Shown here in pieces: positions 8,739 to 17,510 of a DNA stretch of 64,000 nucleotides. The position numbers and the translations under genes are program-made. The stretch spans positions 3,088,501-3,152,500 of the forward strand of contig CP073746.1 of NCBI GenBank assembly GCA_024397995.1. Reading direction: 5' to 3'. Position 1 is the stretch's first letter; each line of letters begins with the position of its first letter. The notes below the pieces were generated by a model, which was not told where the DNA came from, searched no databases, and saw only the letters and a list, made by a program, of their open reading frames with translations. The stretch comes from a bacterium SCSIO 12827. GTDB lineage: Bacteria; Pseudomonadota; Alphaproteobacteria; Rhodospirillales; Casp-alpha2.

Positions 8739-11399
8739 TCAGTCCTTGGCGCGCCAAATGTCGCCCGAGGAGGTAATATCGCCGGAGGTGTTGACGATCC
8801 ATGGGCGGCCGTCGATTGTGACGGTTACCTTGTGCATCGCCTGTGTAATGTTGACATCGTCGAACCGCCCATTCGATGCGTTCCACTTCTTCAGCAGATT
8901 CGTCGAAAAATCAAGAACATAGACTGATCCATCCGCACCGACGGCCATATCCTGCGCCTTCTGGGCCGTGCCCTTGGGCCGGTTTTCGAACTTGCTGCCT
9001 GTATACTGCTGCACTTTATACGACTGGTTCATAATCCAGAGATCGCCGCCGGCGCCCAGATGAACATAGAAAATGTCGTCGCTTTCGATCTGCTTGAACA
9101 CACTCTTGCCGGCTTCCATCTTATAGAGCTGGGCGCCGACAGCGACGTAAACCGTGCCGTCCGCGGCAACCGCCATGTTGCGCGGCGTGTTGGTGTCGGT
9201 GGAATTGATGACGTAATAGGTTTTTTCCTGGGTTCCCTTGAGGCGGTACACGCGGGCCGGCGCGATTTGGCTTAACCCCCACAAGGTACCGCTTTCATCC
9301 TCGCCCACATCAGCCAGGGACGAATTGGAGAACGCCTTGTCCAGGGCCTCGAACTTTTCGGTCTTGGTGTTGAACTTAAAGACCCCCGTGTCACCCGAGA
9401 TGTAGACCGCGCCCGTATGCCCGGCATGGACATCCGACAGCATGCCCATGCTGGCTTCGGCGTCACTCGACTTGTACTTGTCGAACTTCAGGTTCTTGGT
9501 GAAGGTGAAGGCGCTGGCGCTTTGCGACGCGACGACGGCCGCGGTCGAACCGCTGCCGGTGGTATCACCGCTCGACTTCAAGGCCAGGACGCGATCACCG
9601 GCCTCGTTGCGTTCGAAGTAGCGGGTCGCCAGGACCTTGCGCGTGCTCGTCACCACCCAAGGGAAACCATTGGGGCCGACGGCGACAGCGGCGGGCGTGT
9701 GGCCCGGCACCAGGACCTGGGAAAATTTCTTATCGGTCGGGCGCTTGCGCATCAAAAGATCATTGGTGTTGACCAGGAACACCGTGCCGTCAGGCCCCAC
9801 CGCGATGCTGCGCGCCAGTTGAAACAGAGGGGTGCAGGGGCTTTTTCCGCAACGCTGGGCGATATGGTCCTTGCTGATGGTCCAAGGCGTGCCGTCCGGC
9901 CCGGCGGCGACCTGAACGCCTAAACCGGGAACATTACTGGTCTTGCCCGTCGCCATGTCGAACCGGGACAAGATGCCGTCGGCACTGGCAAACAGCACGA
10001 TATCATCTTTGCCGCCGATCGAGATATCCGACGCGGTCACCCCCTGGACCTGAACCCAAGCCGTGCCATCGTGGCGGAACACGCGGCCGACGCTGGTCAC
10101 GCCCCAGGGATTACCCTGGCTGTCCACGGCAATGCGCGCCAACTGGCCGGGAAAGCTTTCAAAAGAACCTCGGGCATTGCTCCACCGCGTGATCCCGCCG
10201 CTGGTATCCAGCGCGAACACGCTGCCGTCGCGGCCGATCGCGATCTGTTGGGCGGTGCCGCGCGTATCGACGAATTCCAGTTTCTCGTTCGTCGTGCTGG
10301 CGGCTGGATCGCTGGTTCCACCACCGCCGCCGGGTGACACGGAATTGCTGTTGGAATTGGACTTGTTACTTGTGCCCGAGCCGCTGCCCGAGGTGCCGAT
10401 GGATTGGGCAGTCGGCTCGTCGGCCTTGGCATCCGGCGCGGTGCTTTCCGTGGCCGTGTTTGTCGTGGCCTGCACGTTGCTTGCCGTGATCTTCGGCGCG
10501 ATGATCGGTTGTGCCTGCGCCAGCGGCGCCTGAGGCACCGGCGCATGCGGTGTTTCCGCCTTGTCTTTGTTTTCTTCCTCGGTCAGCGGCACCTGATCGC
10601 GGATCAGCACGGTGGCGAAAATGCGCCCGTCGCCCAAGGTCACCCAAGGGCCGCCATTGGGGGTAAGCCCCACGGCGACAACATCGGTGACCCCCTCGTA
10701 AGGCACCCAACGCACAGGCGACATGCGCAGTTTCCGCAATTGCCCGTTGCCGTCGACGATGACGGCCGAACCATCGGCGCCAAGCGCGATGTCACGGGCA
10801 ATCCCCGGCATGGTAATCCAGACGCCGTCTTCCCAGCGCATGATCTGTCCCTTGGGCGTGACGATCCACGGCTTGCCCCGGATATCAAGAGCGATGCGCC
10901 GCGCCAACTGTCCCGGCACGGCTTTCCAGCTTTGCGACAGGGGCTCCCATTTCTCGACAGTGCCGGCAAGCCGAACAATGTAAATGTTACCGACCGCGTC
11001 ACCGGCCACGTCGGCGACCTTGTCGCCTTTCGATTCCCACCATAGGCCGTTGAAGCGCATGACGTTGCCGTCCGAGGTCACGCCCCAGGGCCTGTTGCCT
11101 TCGGCCGCGGTAATGCGCACGAAGGCCCCCGACATCCTGGCCCATTTCTGGCTGACCGCCCGCCACCGCAGGGCAACGCCGTCATCCCCCACGGCATAGG
11201 CCATGGCCGCGGCGTTGATCGACAGATCCTTGGCGCGGCCGGGAATCAGCGTCCAGGTCGCCTTGACCGTTTCACCGGCCGGCGGTGCGCTGATGCCCGG
11301 CGACTGTCCTGTCGCGGGGCGGCCGCCGGCGATCGGCAGCAACGTCAACAGTAGGACCGCACAGGCCATCCTGCGCAGAAACACGTTCTTCACCATCAC
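8739..11399 (-). CDS. Secreted tectonin-like beta-propeller protein
   Basis: An 886-residue exported protein with a signal peptide (residues 1-31, hydrophobic core VLLLTLLPIAGG). It consists of repeated 35-45-residue blades with the pattern 'AVG.DG.V....W.....W....G', the tectonin/TECPR signature. One propeller is at about 50-265; a disordered Ser/Thr/Asn/Gly linker runs about 270-365; a second propeller runs about 370-600, and a third repeat set about 640-880. Tectonin domains bind lipopolysaccharide or other glycans in known cases; a surface-binding role here is inferred. It lies 83 bases after the TPR-secretin gene on the same strand, suggesting one operon and that the secretin may move or display it. 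No enzymatic motif is seen. Confidence 0.72.
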   Translation of the reverse strand: MMVKNVFLRRMACAVLLLTLLPIAGGRPATGQSPGISAPPAGETVKATWTLIPGRAKDLSINAAAMAYAVGDDGVALRWRAVSQKWARMSGAFVRITAAEGNRPWGVTSDGNVMRFNGLWWESKGDKVADVAGDAVGNIYIVRLAGTVEKWEPLSQSWKAVPGQLARRIALDIRGKPWIVTPKGQIMRWEDGVWITMPGIARDIALGADGSAVIVDGNGQLRKLRMSPVRWVPYEGVTDVVAVGLTPNGGPWVTLGDGRIFATVLIRDQVPLTEEENKDKAETPHAPVPQAPLAQAQPIIAPKITASNVQATTNTATESTAPDAKADEPTAQSIGTSGSGSGTSNKSNSNSNSVSPGGGGGTSDPAASTTNEKLEFVDTRGTAQQIAIGRDGSVFALDTSGGITRWSNARGSFESFPGQLARIAVDSQGNPWGVTSVGRVFRHDGTAWVQVQGVTASDISIGGKDDIVLFASADGILSRFDMATGKTSNVPGLGVQVAAGPDGTPWTISKDHIAQRCGKSPCTPLFQLARSIAVGPDGTVFLVNTNDLLMRKRPTDKKFSQVLVPGHTPAAVAVGPNGFPWVVTSTRKVLATRYFERNEAGDRVLALKSSGDTTGSGSTAAVVASQSASAFTFTKNLKFDKYKSSDAEASMGMLSDVHAGHTGAVYISGDTGVFKFNTKTEKFEALDKAFSNSSLADVGEDESGTLWGLSQIAPARVYRLKGTQEKTYYVINSTDTNTPRNMAVAADGTVYVAVGAQLYKMEAGKSVFKQIESDDIFYVHLGAGGDLWIMNQSYKVQQYTGSKFENRPKGTAQKAQDMAVGADGSVYVLDFSTNLLKKWNASNGRFDDVNITQAMHKVTVTIDGRPWIVNTSGDITSSGDIWRAKD

Positions 11400-11482
11400 A
11401 ATCCATGACCTCCCTGATCGATCGCAGGCATTCGCGTCGGATGGGGGTCCATGCGTCCCACCGCTCAGAGACGATATCGTTT

Positions 11483-13420
11483 CTAATTATTCGCCAATCG
11501 TTTTTGGATGCTGGCGATATGTTCGAGGTTTCTGGGATCTTCGTTCCAAGCCCTGAGGCGGAAATCGCCCGACCGGAATTCCTCGAAAAACTCGCGTTTT
11601 TTCAAGTTATCGATGATCTGATTGAATGTCGGACGCGGGGTGAACCAATCTTCATGGCGTTTGGCCAAACGTTCCAGATCGCGTTCAAGGTCACTCAGGC
11701 GGTCGCGGGTCTTCGCGCGGTTGTCTTCCGCCTGGCGGGTATACTGCGGGCGCCGAGGCGTCAGCAGAATCAGGATCGAACGTTCGAAGTGGCGCTTGGA
11801 CCGCTCGGAAAACAGCAGGCTGACGCCCGGAATATCCATGAGCCCCGGCACGCCGTCCTTGGAATTCGACGTTTCACGCTCGCTCAGCCCGCCCAAAATC
11901 AGGGTTTCGCCGAACCGCATGGTGACCGTCGAATTGACATTGGTTTTCGTGGTGTCGAGACGGAATTCGAACAGCACGGAACTTGCCGGATCGGTCAGGA
12001 AGGTCCGTTCCGCGACCACATGCAGGCGCAAGAAATCGTCTTCGAGAATTTCCGGCGTCACCGCCAATTTGACTCCGACCTCTTTCTGCACGGAAACCGA
12101 ATCCCCGTCGCCGCCGGAAACGGCGGCAGCCAGGATTTCCGTGCCTGAGAAGAATTCGGACGTCCGGCCCGATTGGGCGACCAGGCTGGGCTTGGCCAGG
12201 ATTTCATTTTCCGAATCGGCCGAGTTCGCGATGTTCAACGAATAGGTCACGGCGGGAATGCCGATCTGATTGGTGATCGTCCGCGTGTTCTCGTCAAGGC
12301 CGCTGTCGATCTTGTCGTTGATGTTATTGCGCGACCAGCCGAAGCCGTAGGCGCCTGTCGTCGGGTTGCCGAACTGAAGCTGCAAGCCGTTCAGAAGATT
12401 GATACCCCGGGTTTGGCGTACGTCTTCCTGGGTGCCGATGATGACGACATCGACGACAACCATGCTGGAATCGTTCTGCAGTCCCCCCCTGGCGGTACCC
12501 GGCGCGATACCCGCCCCGGAATCCGCGCCATAGGGGTTCGCGGGGGCGCTGCCGTAAGGGCTGGTCGGCGCCCCGTAGGGATTGCTCTGACCGGACGGCG
12601 TGCCATAGGGGTTTTGCTGGCCGAACTGGGCCGGGATGATCTTGGCGTCGTGCTCGTAGAAACCCCGCCAAGAGTAAAGCCGCCGTTCAAGCTGTTTCAC
12701 CTGATCGCCCGGCGCATCCTTGTCGCGGAAGGATTTGAGATAACCCTTCGCCGCCTCGTTGTCGTTCAGCGCCGCCTTGACCAAGGCCTGGGCCCACAGA
12801 ACATCGGGGTCAGCCGCCGATTCCGGCGAGATCTTGGCCATTTGATTCAAGGCCGCTTCCGCCATTTGCGGATCGTGACTGTAGTAGGAACTGGCCGCCA
12901 GATTGTACAGCAGAGGGGCATCGCTCGGCCGGTGCAAAGCAACGGCGGCAAGATGCCCCTGAGCCAGGGCGTAGCGGCGTTGATCCATGTAAAGCAGGCC
13001 CAACTGATAGCGCGCCGCGAGATGGCTGGGGTCGAACTTGAGGGCGAGCAACAGCCCCTGTTCGGCCAGTTCCAGCTTGGACCGATCCTTGGAAATGCCG
13101 ATCAGGTGATAAGCAAGGCCGTTGAGAAACTGCAGATCCGCGTTGGTGATATCAAGTTTGAGCGCGCCGCTGAACAGGCGCTGCGCCTTATCCAGATCCT
13201 TGTCCCGAAGGGCCTGCTCGCCCTCCCTGATCAAGGCGACAAGCTCGCGCGGCTGCGACATCTGCGCCGACAGGTTTGTTTCCCCGTCGCCGGGCGATAC
13301 GGTTGTCGCCGTGTCGAAATTCAAGGTCTGGCATCCACTAAGGAAGGCAGCCAACGCCACAACCGGCAAACCGCTCCGCTGAATACGAAACACGAATCCG
13401 TTAATCACTGTTACCCCCAC
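11483..13420 (-). CDS. TPR-secretin lipoprotein (type II/IV pilus secretin-like, orphan)
   Basis: A protein of up to 645 residues. It has a lipoprotein signal (LAAFLSGCQ, lipidated Cys near residue 30), a run of TPR helices (about 55-250, e.g. LFSGALKLDITNADLQFLNGLAYHLIG), a linker with repeated NPYG units (about 265-305), and a C-terminal secretin domain (about 315-560) with the hallmark VPGLMDIPGVSLLFSER and LILLTPRRP. Secretins form outer-membrane rings; TPRs usually act as pilotins or partners. No ATPase, inner-membrane platform or pseudopilin gene is nearby, so it looks orphan. GTG at 13420 gives the full frame, but GTG at 13408, after GGGGGT, has a better ribosome site. A coiled coil follows the secretin core. 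Confidence 0.8.
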   Translation of the reverse strand: MGVTVINGFVFRIQRSGLPVVALAAFLSGCQTLNFDTATTVSPGDGETNLSAQMSQPRELVALIREGEQALRDKDLDKAQRLFSGALKLDITNADLQFLNGLAYHLIGISKDRSKLELAEQGLLLALKFDPSHLAARYQLGLLYMDQRRYALAQGHLAAVALHRPSDAPLLYNLAASSYYSHDPQMAEAALNQMAKISPESAADPDVLWAQALVKAALNDNEAAKGYLKSFRDKDAPGDQVKQLERRLYSWRGFYEHDAKIIPAQFGQQNPYGTPSGQSNPYGAPTSPYGSAPANPYGADSGAGIAPGTARGGLQNDSSMVVVDVVIIGTQEDVRQTRGINLLNGLQLQFGNPTTGAYGFGWSRNNINDKIDSGLDENTRTITNQIGIPAVTYSLNIANSADSENEILAKPSLVAQSGRTSEFFSGTEILAAAVSGGDGDSVSVQKEVGVKLAVTPEILEDDFLRLHVVAERTFLTDPASSVLFEFRLDTTKTNVNSTVTMRFGETLILGGLSERETSNSKDGVPGLMDIPGVSLLFSERSKRHFERSILILLTPRRPQYTRQAEDNRAKTRDRLSDLERDLERLAKRHEDWFTPRPTFNQIIDNLKKREFFEEFRSGDFRLRAWNEDPRNLEHIASIQKRLANN

Positions 13421-13943
13421 TGCGGCCTGTTACAGGCCATCTTTTCCATAACCCCAGTCACTCAGCGATTGCTCACAAAGCGCATATATTATTCAGGTAA
13501 AAAGGGACGCAAGATTATAAAAAGCCATCCGCTACTCTCCCGCACCTCAGCCGTCCACCGCAAACTTTCCGCCTACCGCGTGAATACGAAGACCATGTAT
13601 TCCTGTGAAAAACCGGCAAAATACTGCTACACGGCCTGACAGTTGAGGCCAAGTGTGCTGTTTTATGATTAAGCGCTAAATTATGCTACAGGGCCAGCAT
13701 GACATGGCCGCGCACCCGTTTACCCCTGGCATTGTTCTTTCCACCTTGGATTAACCGATAGAAAGTCGGAGATCGAAAGCGTGAATAGGCAGCGCATCGG
13801 TTTTTGCCGCGTAAATCGGATATCGATTACGCAAACCGGATAGGAAAGCCCGTACAGGAAACGTCCGTGTCGGGTTTCCGGCGGCTTTCTGAGCTTACCC
13901 GTATCGGGCGCGTCCGGGCGATTCGTCCGGCCCGTATCCCGGC
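13421..13943. other. 523-bp intergenic stretch, no gene seen
   Basis: No convincing gene. It holds the presumed promoter of the secretin gene (AT-rich stretches near 13480-13530), a perfect 6-bp-arm inverted repeat at 13424-13438 (GGCCTG/CAGGCC) just before the secretin ribosome site, an inverted repeat GGCCT/AGGCC at 13633-13650, a near-palindrome at 13811-13830 and a GC-rich inverted repeat after the ModA-like gene end. None matches a riboswitch or operator I recognise. Confidence 0.5.
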
Positions 13944-14732
13944 CTATTTTTCCGGGGCGTCGAACCCAAAGCGGGCCAGAACCTTCTGACCGTCGGGACC
14001 CAGGATATAATCGGCAAGCAGCGCCGCCGCCTTGGACGCGCCCGCAATCAGGGTGATGCCGTAATCGGCGCCGACGGAAAGGGCATCCGGCACGGCGACG
14101 ATCTGCAGGCCCGGCACCTCTTTCTTCGCCAGCACCGCATTGGTGCAATAGGTCAGGAACACGTCGGCGCGCTTGTTTTCCATGACCCAGCCATACTGGT
14201 TCCGGCCCTTGGGCGCTTTTTTCGAGGTCGGCCCGCCGGTCAGCTTCACCGCCTTGGCGTCGAGCGCCTGTTCCGCCCCCGGCGAAACCTTGTCCGCCTT
14301 GGCGAACAGCCGCCAGGCATAATCGCCCGAAGGATCGGCCTTGGGCGTCGAGGTGCCGACCGTGATCTTGGGGTCGAGCAACACATCCAGAAGCCTGTCC
14401 GTCGATACCCGTACATCGGGCTGGGCGATGGCGCAGAGCTTGTTGCGCGCGAACATGCGCACGGGCCCCGCCTTGCCCGCCTTTTCCAGGGTTTTCGGAT
14501 GCTTCATGTTGGCCGAGGCGAAGACCTCGGCCGGCTCACCCTTTTCGATGCGCTGCCGCAGCAGGCCCGACGGCCCGAACGCCGTTTCGACCTTATGACC
14601 CGCGGCCGCCTCGAAATCCCGGGCGACCTGCGTGAGGGCGGCTTTCAGGCTGCCCGCCGCATGGAGTTTCACGGTGTCGGCCATGGCCCCTCCGGACATC
14701 AACAAACAGGCAACAAAAACGGCGAGTCGCAT
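13944..14732 (-). CDS. Periplasmic molybdate-binding protein, ModA-like
   Basis: A 262-residue substrate-binding protein with a signal peptide (MRLAVFVACLLMSGGAMA). The mature start HAAGSLKAALTQVARDFEA and ASANMKHPKTLEKAG...FARNKLCAIA, together with the C-terminal IVAVPDALSVGADYGITLI, are typical of ModA-type oxyanion binders. No modB or modC lies beside it. The divergent neighbour is a molbindin, and a MOT1-type molybdate carrier follows, so molybdate or tungstate is the likely ligand. The ATG at 14732 has a strong GGAGGATC ribosome site; upstream in-frame sequence is not coding. It could sense oxyanion or serve an importer encoded elsewhere. Confidence 0.8.
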   Translation of the reverse strand: MRLAVFVACLLMSGGAMADTVKLHAAGSLKAALTQVARDFEAAAGHKVETAFGPSGLLRQRIEKGEPAEVFASANMKHPKTLEKAGKAGPVRMFARNKLCAIAQPDVRVSTDRLLDVLLDPKITVGTSTPKADPSGDYAWRLFAKADKVSPGAEQALDAKAVKLTGGPTSKKAPKGRNQYGWVMENKRADVFLTYCTNAVLAKKEVPGLQIVAVPDALSVGADYGITLIAGASKAAALLADYILGPDGQKVLARFGFDAPEK

Positions 14733-14780
14733 GGGCTTGATCCTCCAACCCGATAATTCGGTATTTTGTTTCGTAATATT

Positions 14781-14845
14781 TGCATAATTATGCAGTTTTA
14801 TGAGAGCCTGTAAATGCCCCTGGGAAAGGTCATAAACCGGGGCAT
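14781..14845. promoter_or_regulatory. Palindrome and hairpin between ModA-like gene and molbindin gene
   Basis: A perfect 14-bp palindrome TGCATAATTATGCA lies at 14781-14794, midway between the divergent molybdate genes, and is a good candidate operator. Further on, ATGCCCC (14814-14820) pairs with GGGGCAT (14839-14845) around an 18-base loop in the molbindin leader. It does not match the ModE box I know, nor clearly a Moco riboswitch. Molybdate control is inferred from context. Confidence 0.45.
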
Positions 14846-14885
14846 CACAAACGGAACCCCGCCAACCCATTCGGGAGTCAGACCC

Positions 14886-15092
14886 ATGAAGATCAGTGCG
14901 CGCAATCAGATCACCGGCAAGGTCGTCGACGTGAAGGACGGTGTCGTCACCGCCCAGGTCACGGTCGACATCGGCGGCGGCAATACCATCGTCTCGTCCA
15001 TCACCCTGGATTCAGCCAAAACCCTGGGCCTCGCCGCCGGCAAGGAGGTGACGGTAATCATCAAGGCGTCGGATGTGATGCTGGGCGCCTAG
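14886..15092 (+). CDS. Molbindin (Mop/TOBE domain protein)
   Basis: A 68-residue single TOBE/Mop domain: MKISARNQITGKVVDVKDG...VTVDIGGGNTIVSSITLDSAKTLGLAAGKEVTVIIKASDVMLGA is the classic molbindin fold sequence. These proteins form hexamers that store or buffer molybdate in the cytoplasm. The ATG at 14886 follows GGGAG; a frame-open extension upstream lacks a ribosome site. It is divergent from the ModA-like gene and convergent with the molybdate transporter gene, which ends five bases after it. Assignment is strong from length and motif. Confidence 0.92.
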   Translation: MKISARNQITGKVVDVKDGVVTAQVTVDIGGGNTIVSSITLDSAKTLGLAAGKEVTVIIKASDVMLGA

Positions 15093-15096
15093 GCGT

Positions 15097-16248
15097 TCAA
15101 ATGCCCGAAGTTTCGCCGCGGCGGCGGTAGTAGGCGCTGCACAGGGCTTCCGCCGCTAGGCCGACGGCCAAGCCGACGGCCATGTTGACGCCGACGCAGA
15201 CCACCCCGGTCAACAGGATGACCACGCGGCAGCTCGGCTTGACGCCGAGAATTCGGCGGTTGAGGGCCATTTCCGTCCCCGCCACGGCCAGGATCGCGCC
15301 CACGGCGCCGACCGGCACCAACATCAGCACATCGCGTGCCTGCGGCCCGAAGCCGATGCCGAGCGCCAGACAGAACAGCCCGAACAGGGCAGGCGCCACC
15401 CAGGTCCGCGCCCCGAAGCGATATTGCGCGATCAGCCCGCCCGACCCGTGACACATGGGCAGCGCGCCGAACGGCGCCAGCACGACATTCAGAATTCCCG
15501 TCGACAATGCCAGACGCCGGGGGCTGGTGCGTTCCTTGGCATCATCGGGAAAGTATTCGGCGGCAATGGCCGAGGTCGCGAGAACCGCGTTGGACAGGGT
15601 CAGCGCCAACTGCGGCAGGGCCGTGGTCGTCAGCGCCGCCTGAAAATCCGCCACGGTCGGGAAGGCCGGCAACGGAAAGTGCAGCCCCGGCCCGGTCACC
15701 GCGAACCCCGTGCCGCCGGTCATCAGAAAGGCCGCCGCCGCCGTCACCACGACGACCAGCGACCCCAGGTGCCGGTAGGGCGTGAGAAACAGCAGCAGCA
15801 ACAGGGCCAGCGCCGCACCACCGAACAGAGGTTCGTCCGACACATGTTGAAATCCGAGCAGCGCCAGCTGTGCCCCGACCCCCAACTGCACGCCCATGAT
15901 GACCGAATTGGGAACCAGCCGCGCGATGCGCGTGATGATGCCCGTGACCGCCAAGACCACCAGCACGCCGCCGATGATCAGGCCGCTCGCCATGGCCTGG
16001 GCCGGGGTCACCGCGCCGACGATGATCAGCGCCGCCACGGCCTTCATGGGCTGAATGGGAATGGGTCGGTGGTAGACCAGGGCCACCGCCAGAGCGAACA
16101 GACCAAAGCCGGTCAGCACGCCCGTGCCCTCGAACCCGCGCACGGCCAGCACACCAATGACCAGCGGCAGGAAGGTGCCGAAATCGGCGACCGCACCCGA
16201 CATCTCGCCAAGCCATCCGGTCGCCTTCTTTGCCGTCGTCTGGATCAT
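15097..16248 (-). CDS. MOT1-type molybdate transporter (sulfate-transporter-like)
   Basis: A 383-residue integral membrane protein with about 10-11 helices. It carries both motifs that define the MOT1 family: RPIPIQPMKAVAA (about residues 60-72) and the later PMCHGSGGLIAQYRFGA (about 255-275). MOT1 proteins of algae, plants and bacteria move molybdate with high affinity and differ from SulP carriers by lacking a STAS domain, as here. Together with the ModA-like protein and the molbindin it forms a molybdate module that would supply the molybdenum cofactor for the nitrate reductase encoded downstream. The start ATG at 16248 is the first good one. Confidence 0.88.
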   Translation of the reverse strand: MIQTTAKKATGWLGEMSGAVADFGTFLPLVIGVLAVRGFEGTGVLTGFGLFALAVALVYHRPIPIQPMKAVAALIIVGAVTPAQAMASGLIIGGVLVVLAVTGIITRIARLVPNSVIMGVQLGVGAQLALLGFQHVSDEPLFGGAALALLLLLFLTPYRHLGSLVVVVTAAAAFLMTGGTGFAVTGPGLHFPLPAFPTVADFQAALTTTALPQLALTLSNAVLATSAIAAEYFPDDAKERTSPRRLALSTGILNVVLAPFGALPMCHGSGGLIAQYRFGARTWVAPALFGLFCLALGIGFGPQARDVLMLVPVGAVGAILAVAGTEMALNRRILGVKPSCRVVILLTGVVCVGVNMAVGLAVGLAAEALCSAYYRRRGETSGI

Positions 16249-16424
16249 GGGCCTCCCGCAGGTTCCGGGATGGGGCCGGAACAGTGTCGGAAATTTTGCA
16301 GCATCTAAAAGAAAAACACAATCAGCGGGACGATCCCCGGGCGGCAGGCAGGCCGTCCGGGGATCTGCTGCGGGGATGCGGATGCCGAGGAAGGCCGCCG
16401 TCCCCGTGGTTCATGGGCCGGTCG

Positions 16425-17510
16425 TCAGGCCGGCAGTTTGGTGAACCGCGCGCAGCGCGCGACATTGCGGTCGTGGACCTCGCGCATTTCACACAAATCG
16501 TCATACAGATCAGGGTCGGCGATTTTCGGCAGGAGTTCAACCAGCCGCCGCGCGACCCAGGACTGCCCCTTGTTCAACAATTCGATCTTGGCCTGTTGTT
16601 CCGCCGTGTCCCGCAGTTTGTCCAGGAACGCGCCGGTTTCGATACTGGGCTTACCGCCCAGGCGTTCGATATGGCGGGACAGCATGGCGCAGTACCGGGC
16701 CTCGTCCTGGGCGACCGCGGACAGCGCCACGCGAAGCTCCAGATCCGGGGTTGCGCGCGCCATCTCGATCACGCCGCGCGCCCCGGCCCGCTCCCCTTCC
16801 AGAAGCTCATTGAGAAACGCAGCCGTTTCCTCATCTGTGAGATAGCCCATGTAAGCGGGATCGGCTTCGCTCATCATGCAGGGCGGGTCTCCCGCATCGC
16901 CGACGGACGGGGCCCGCGCCGCAAGCGGGTTTCGCGTCGAGATCCACCGCACGCCCTCTTCCGTGACGATCGCGTCCATGGGAATGTCATGCGGCTGCGG
17001 GTGGATGGTGGCCAGGCGATCGACGGCATAACCGATGCCAATGGCCAGGGGTTTTTCGGCTGAGGCCGCCAGGGTCCGGTCATAATACCCGCCACCGTAG
17101 CCAAGCCGGTACCCGGCATCGTCAAACCCCAACAACGGAATCAGCAACGCGGGTGGATGCATCCGCTTACGCGAAGCCGGAACCGGGATGCTCCACACCC
17201 CCGGGACCATCTTGGTCTCCGGCCGCCATTCCCAAAATTCGACCGGCTGTTTTTCCTTCACGACCACCGGCAAGGCCATCGCCCCGCCACCGGACATCGC
17301 CGCGGCGGCGAAATCACGCAGGTCCAGTTCACCCCGAAACGGCCAGTAAAAACCGAACCCGTCCCGGCCAAGCCAGGGCATTTCACGGCTGAGATGCGCC
17401 ACGATCCTATCCCGGGTGGCTTTGCGGACCGCCAACGGCCGCGCCAACCTAGCGACAAGAATTTCATTCCGCGTTTCCCGCCGCCACTTGTTGACCTCAC
17501 GCCATTCCAT
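16425..17510 (-). CDS. 5-formyltetrahydrofolate cyclo-ligase fused to DUF6306-like helical domain
   Basis: A 361-residue fusion. Residues 1-200 are a 5-formyl-THF cyclo-ligase (MTHFS), with FYWPFRGELDLR and the ATP/folate loop GYRLGYGGGYYDRTLA; this recycles 5-formyl-THF to 5,10-methenyl-THF. Residues about 215-361 are an all-helical, His/Glu-rich domain (MGYLTDEETAAFLNELLEGERAG...AVAQDEARYCAMLSRHIERLGG) resembling ferritin-like/DUF6306 proteins. The domain could bind metal or stabilise the enzyme; its role is unknown. The start codon directly follows the stop of the nitronate-monooxygenase-like gene (TAAATG), so the two are coupled. The two parts share one uninterrupted frame. Confidence 0.8.
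   Translation of the reverse strand: MEWREVNKWRRETRNEILVARLARPLAVRKATRDRIVAHLSREMPWLGRDGFGFYWPFRGELDLRDFAAAAMSGGGAMALPVVVKEKQPVEFWEWRPETKMVPGVWSIPVPASRKRMHPPALLIPLLGFDDAGYRLGYGGGYYDRTLAASAEKPLAIGIGYAVDRLATIHPQPHDIPMDAIVTEEGVRWISTRNPLAARAPSVGDAGDPPCMMSEADPAYMGYLTDEETAAFLNELLEGERAGARGVIEMARATPDLELRVALSAVAQDEARYCAMLSRHIERLGGKPSIETGAFLDKLRDTAEQQAKIELLNKGQSWVARRLVELLPKIADPDLYDDLCEMREVHDRNVARCARFTKLPA

Noticed and set aside
9060..11556. Open frames on the plus strand across the tectonin gene
   Set aside because: They are antisense shadows of a GC-rich coding sequence; the minus strand has clear blades and a signal peptide.
13720..14148. Open frame overlapping the end of the ModA-like gene
   Set aside because: Composition is that of a shadow frame; no ribosome site or recognisable protein.
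15097..16248. SulP sulfate transporter
   Set aside because: No STAS domain; both MOT1 motifs are present.
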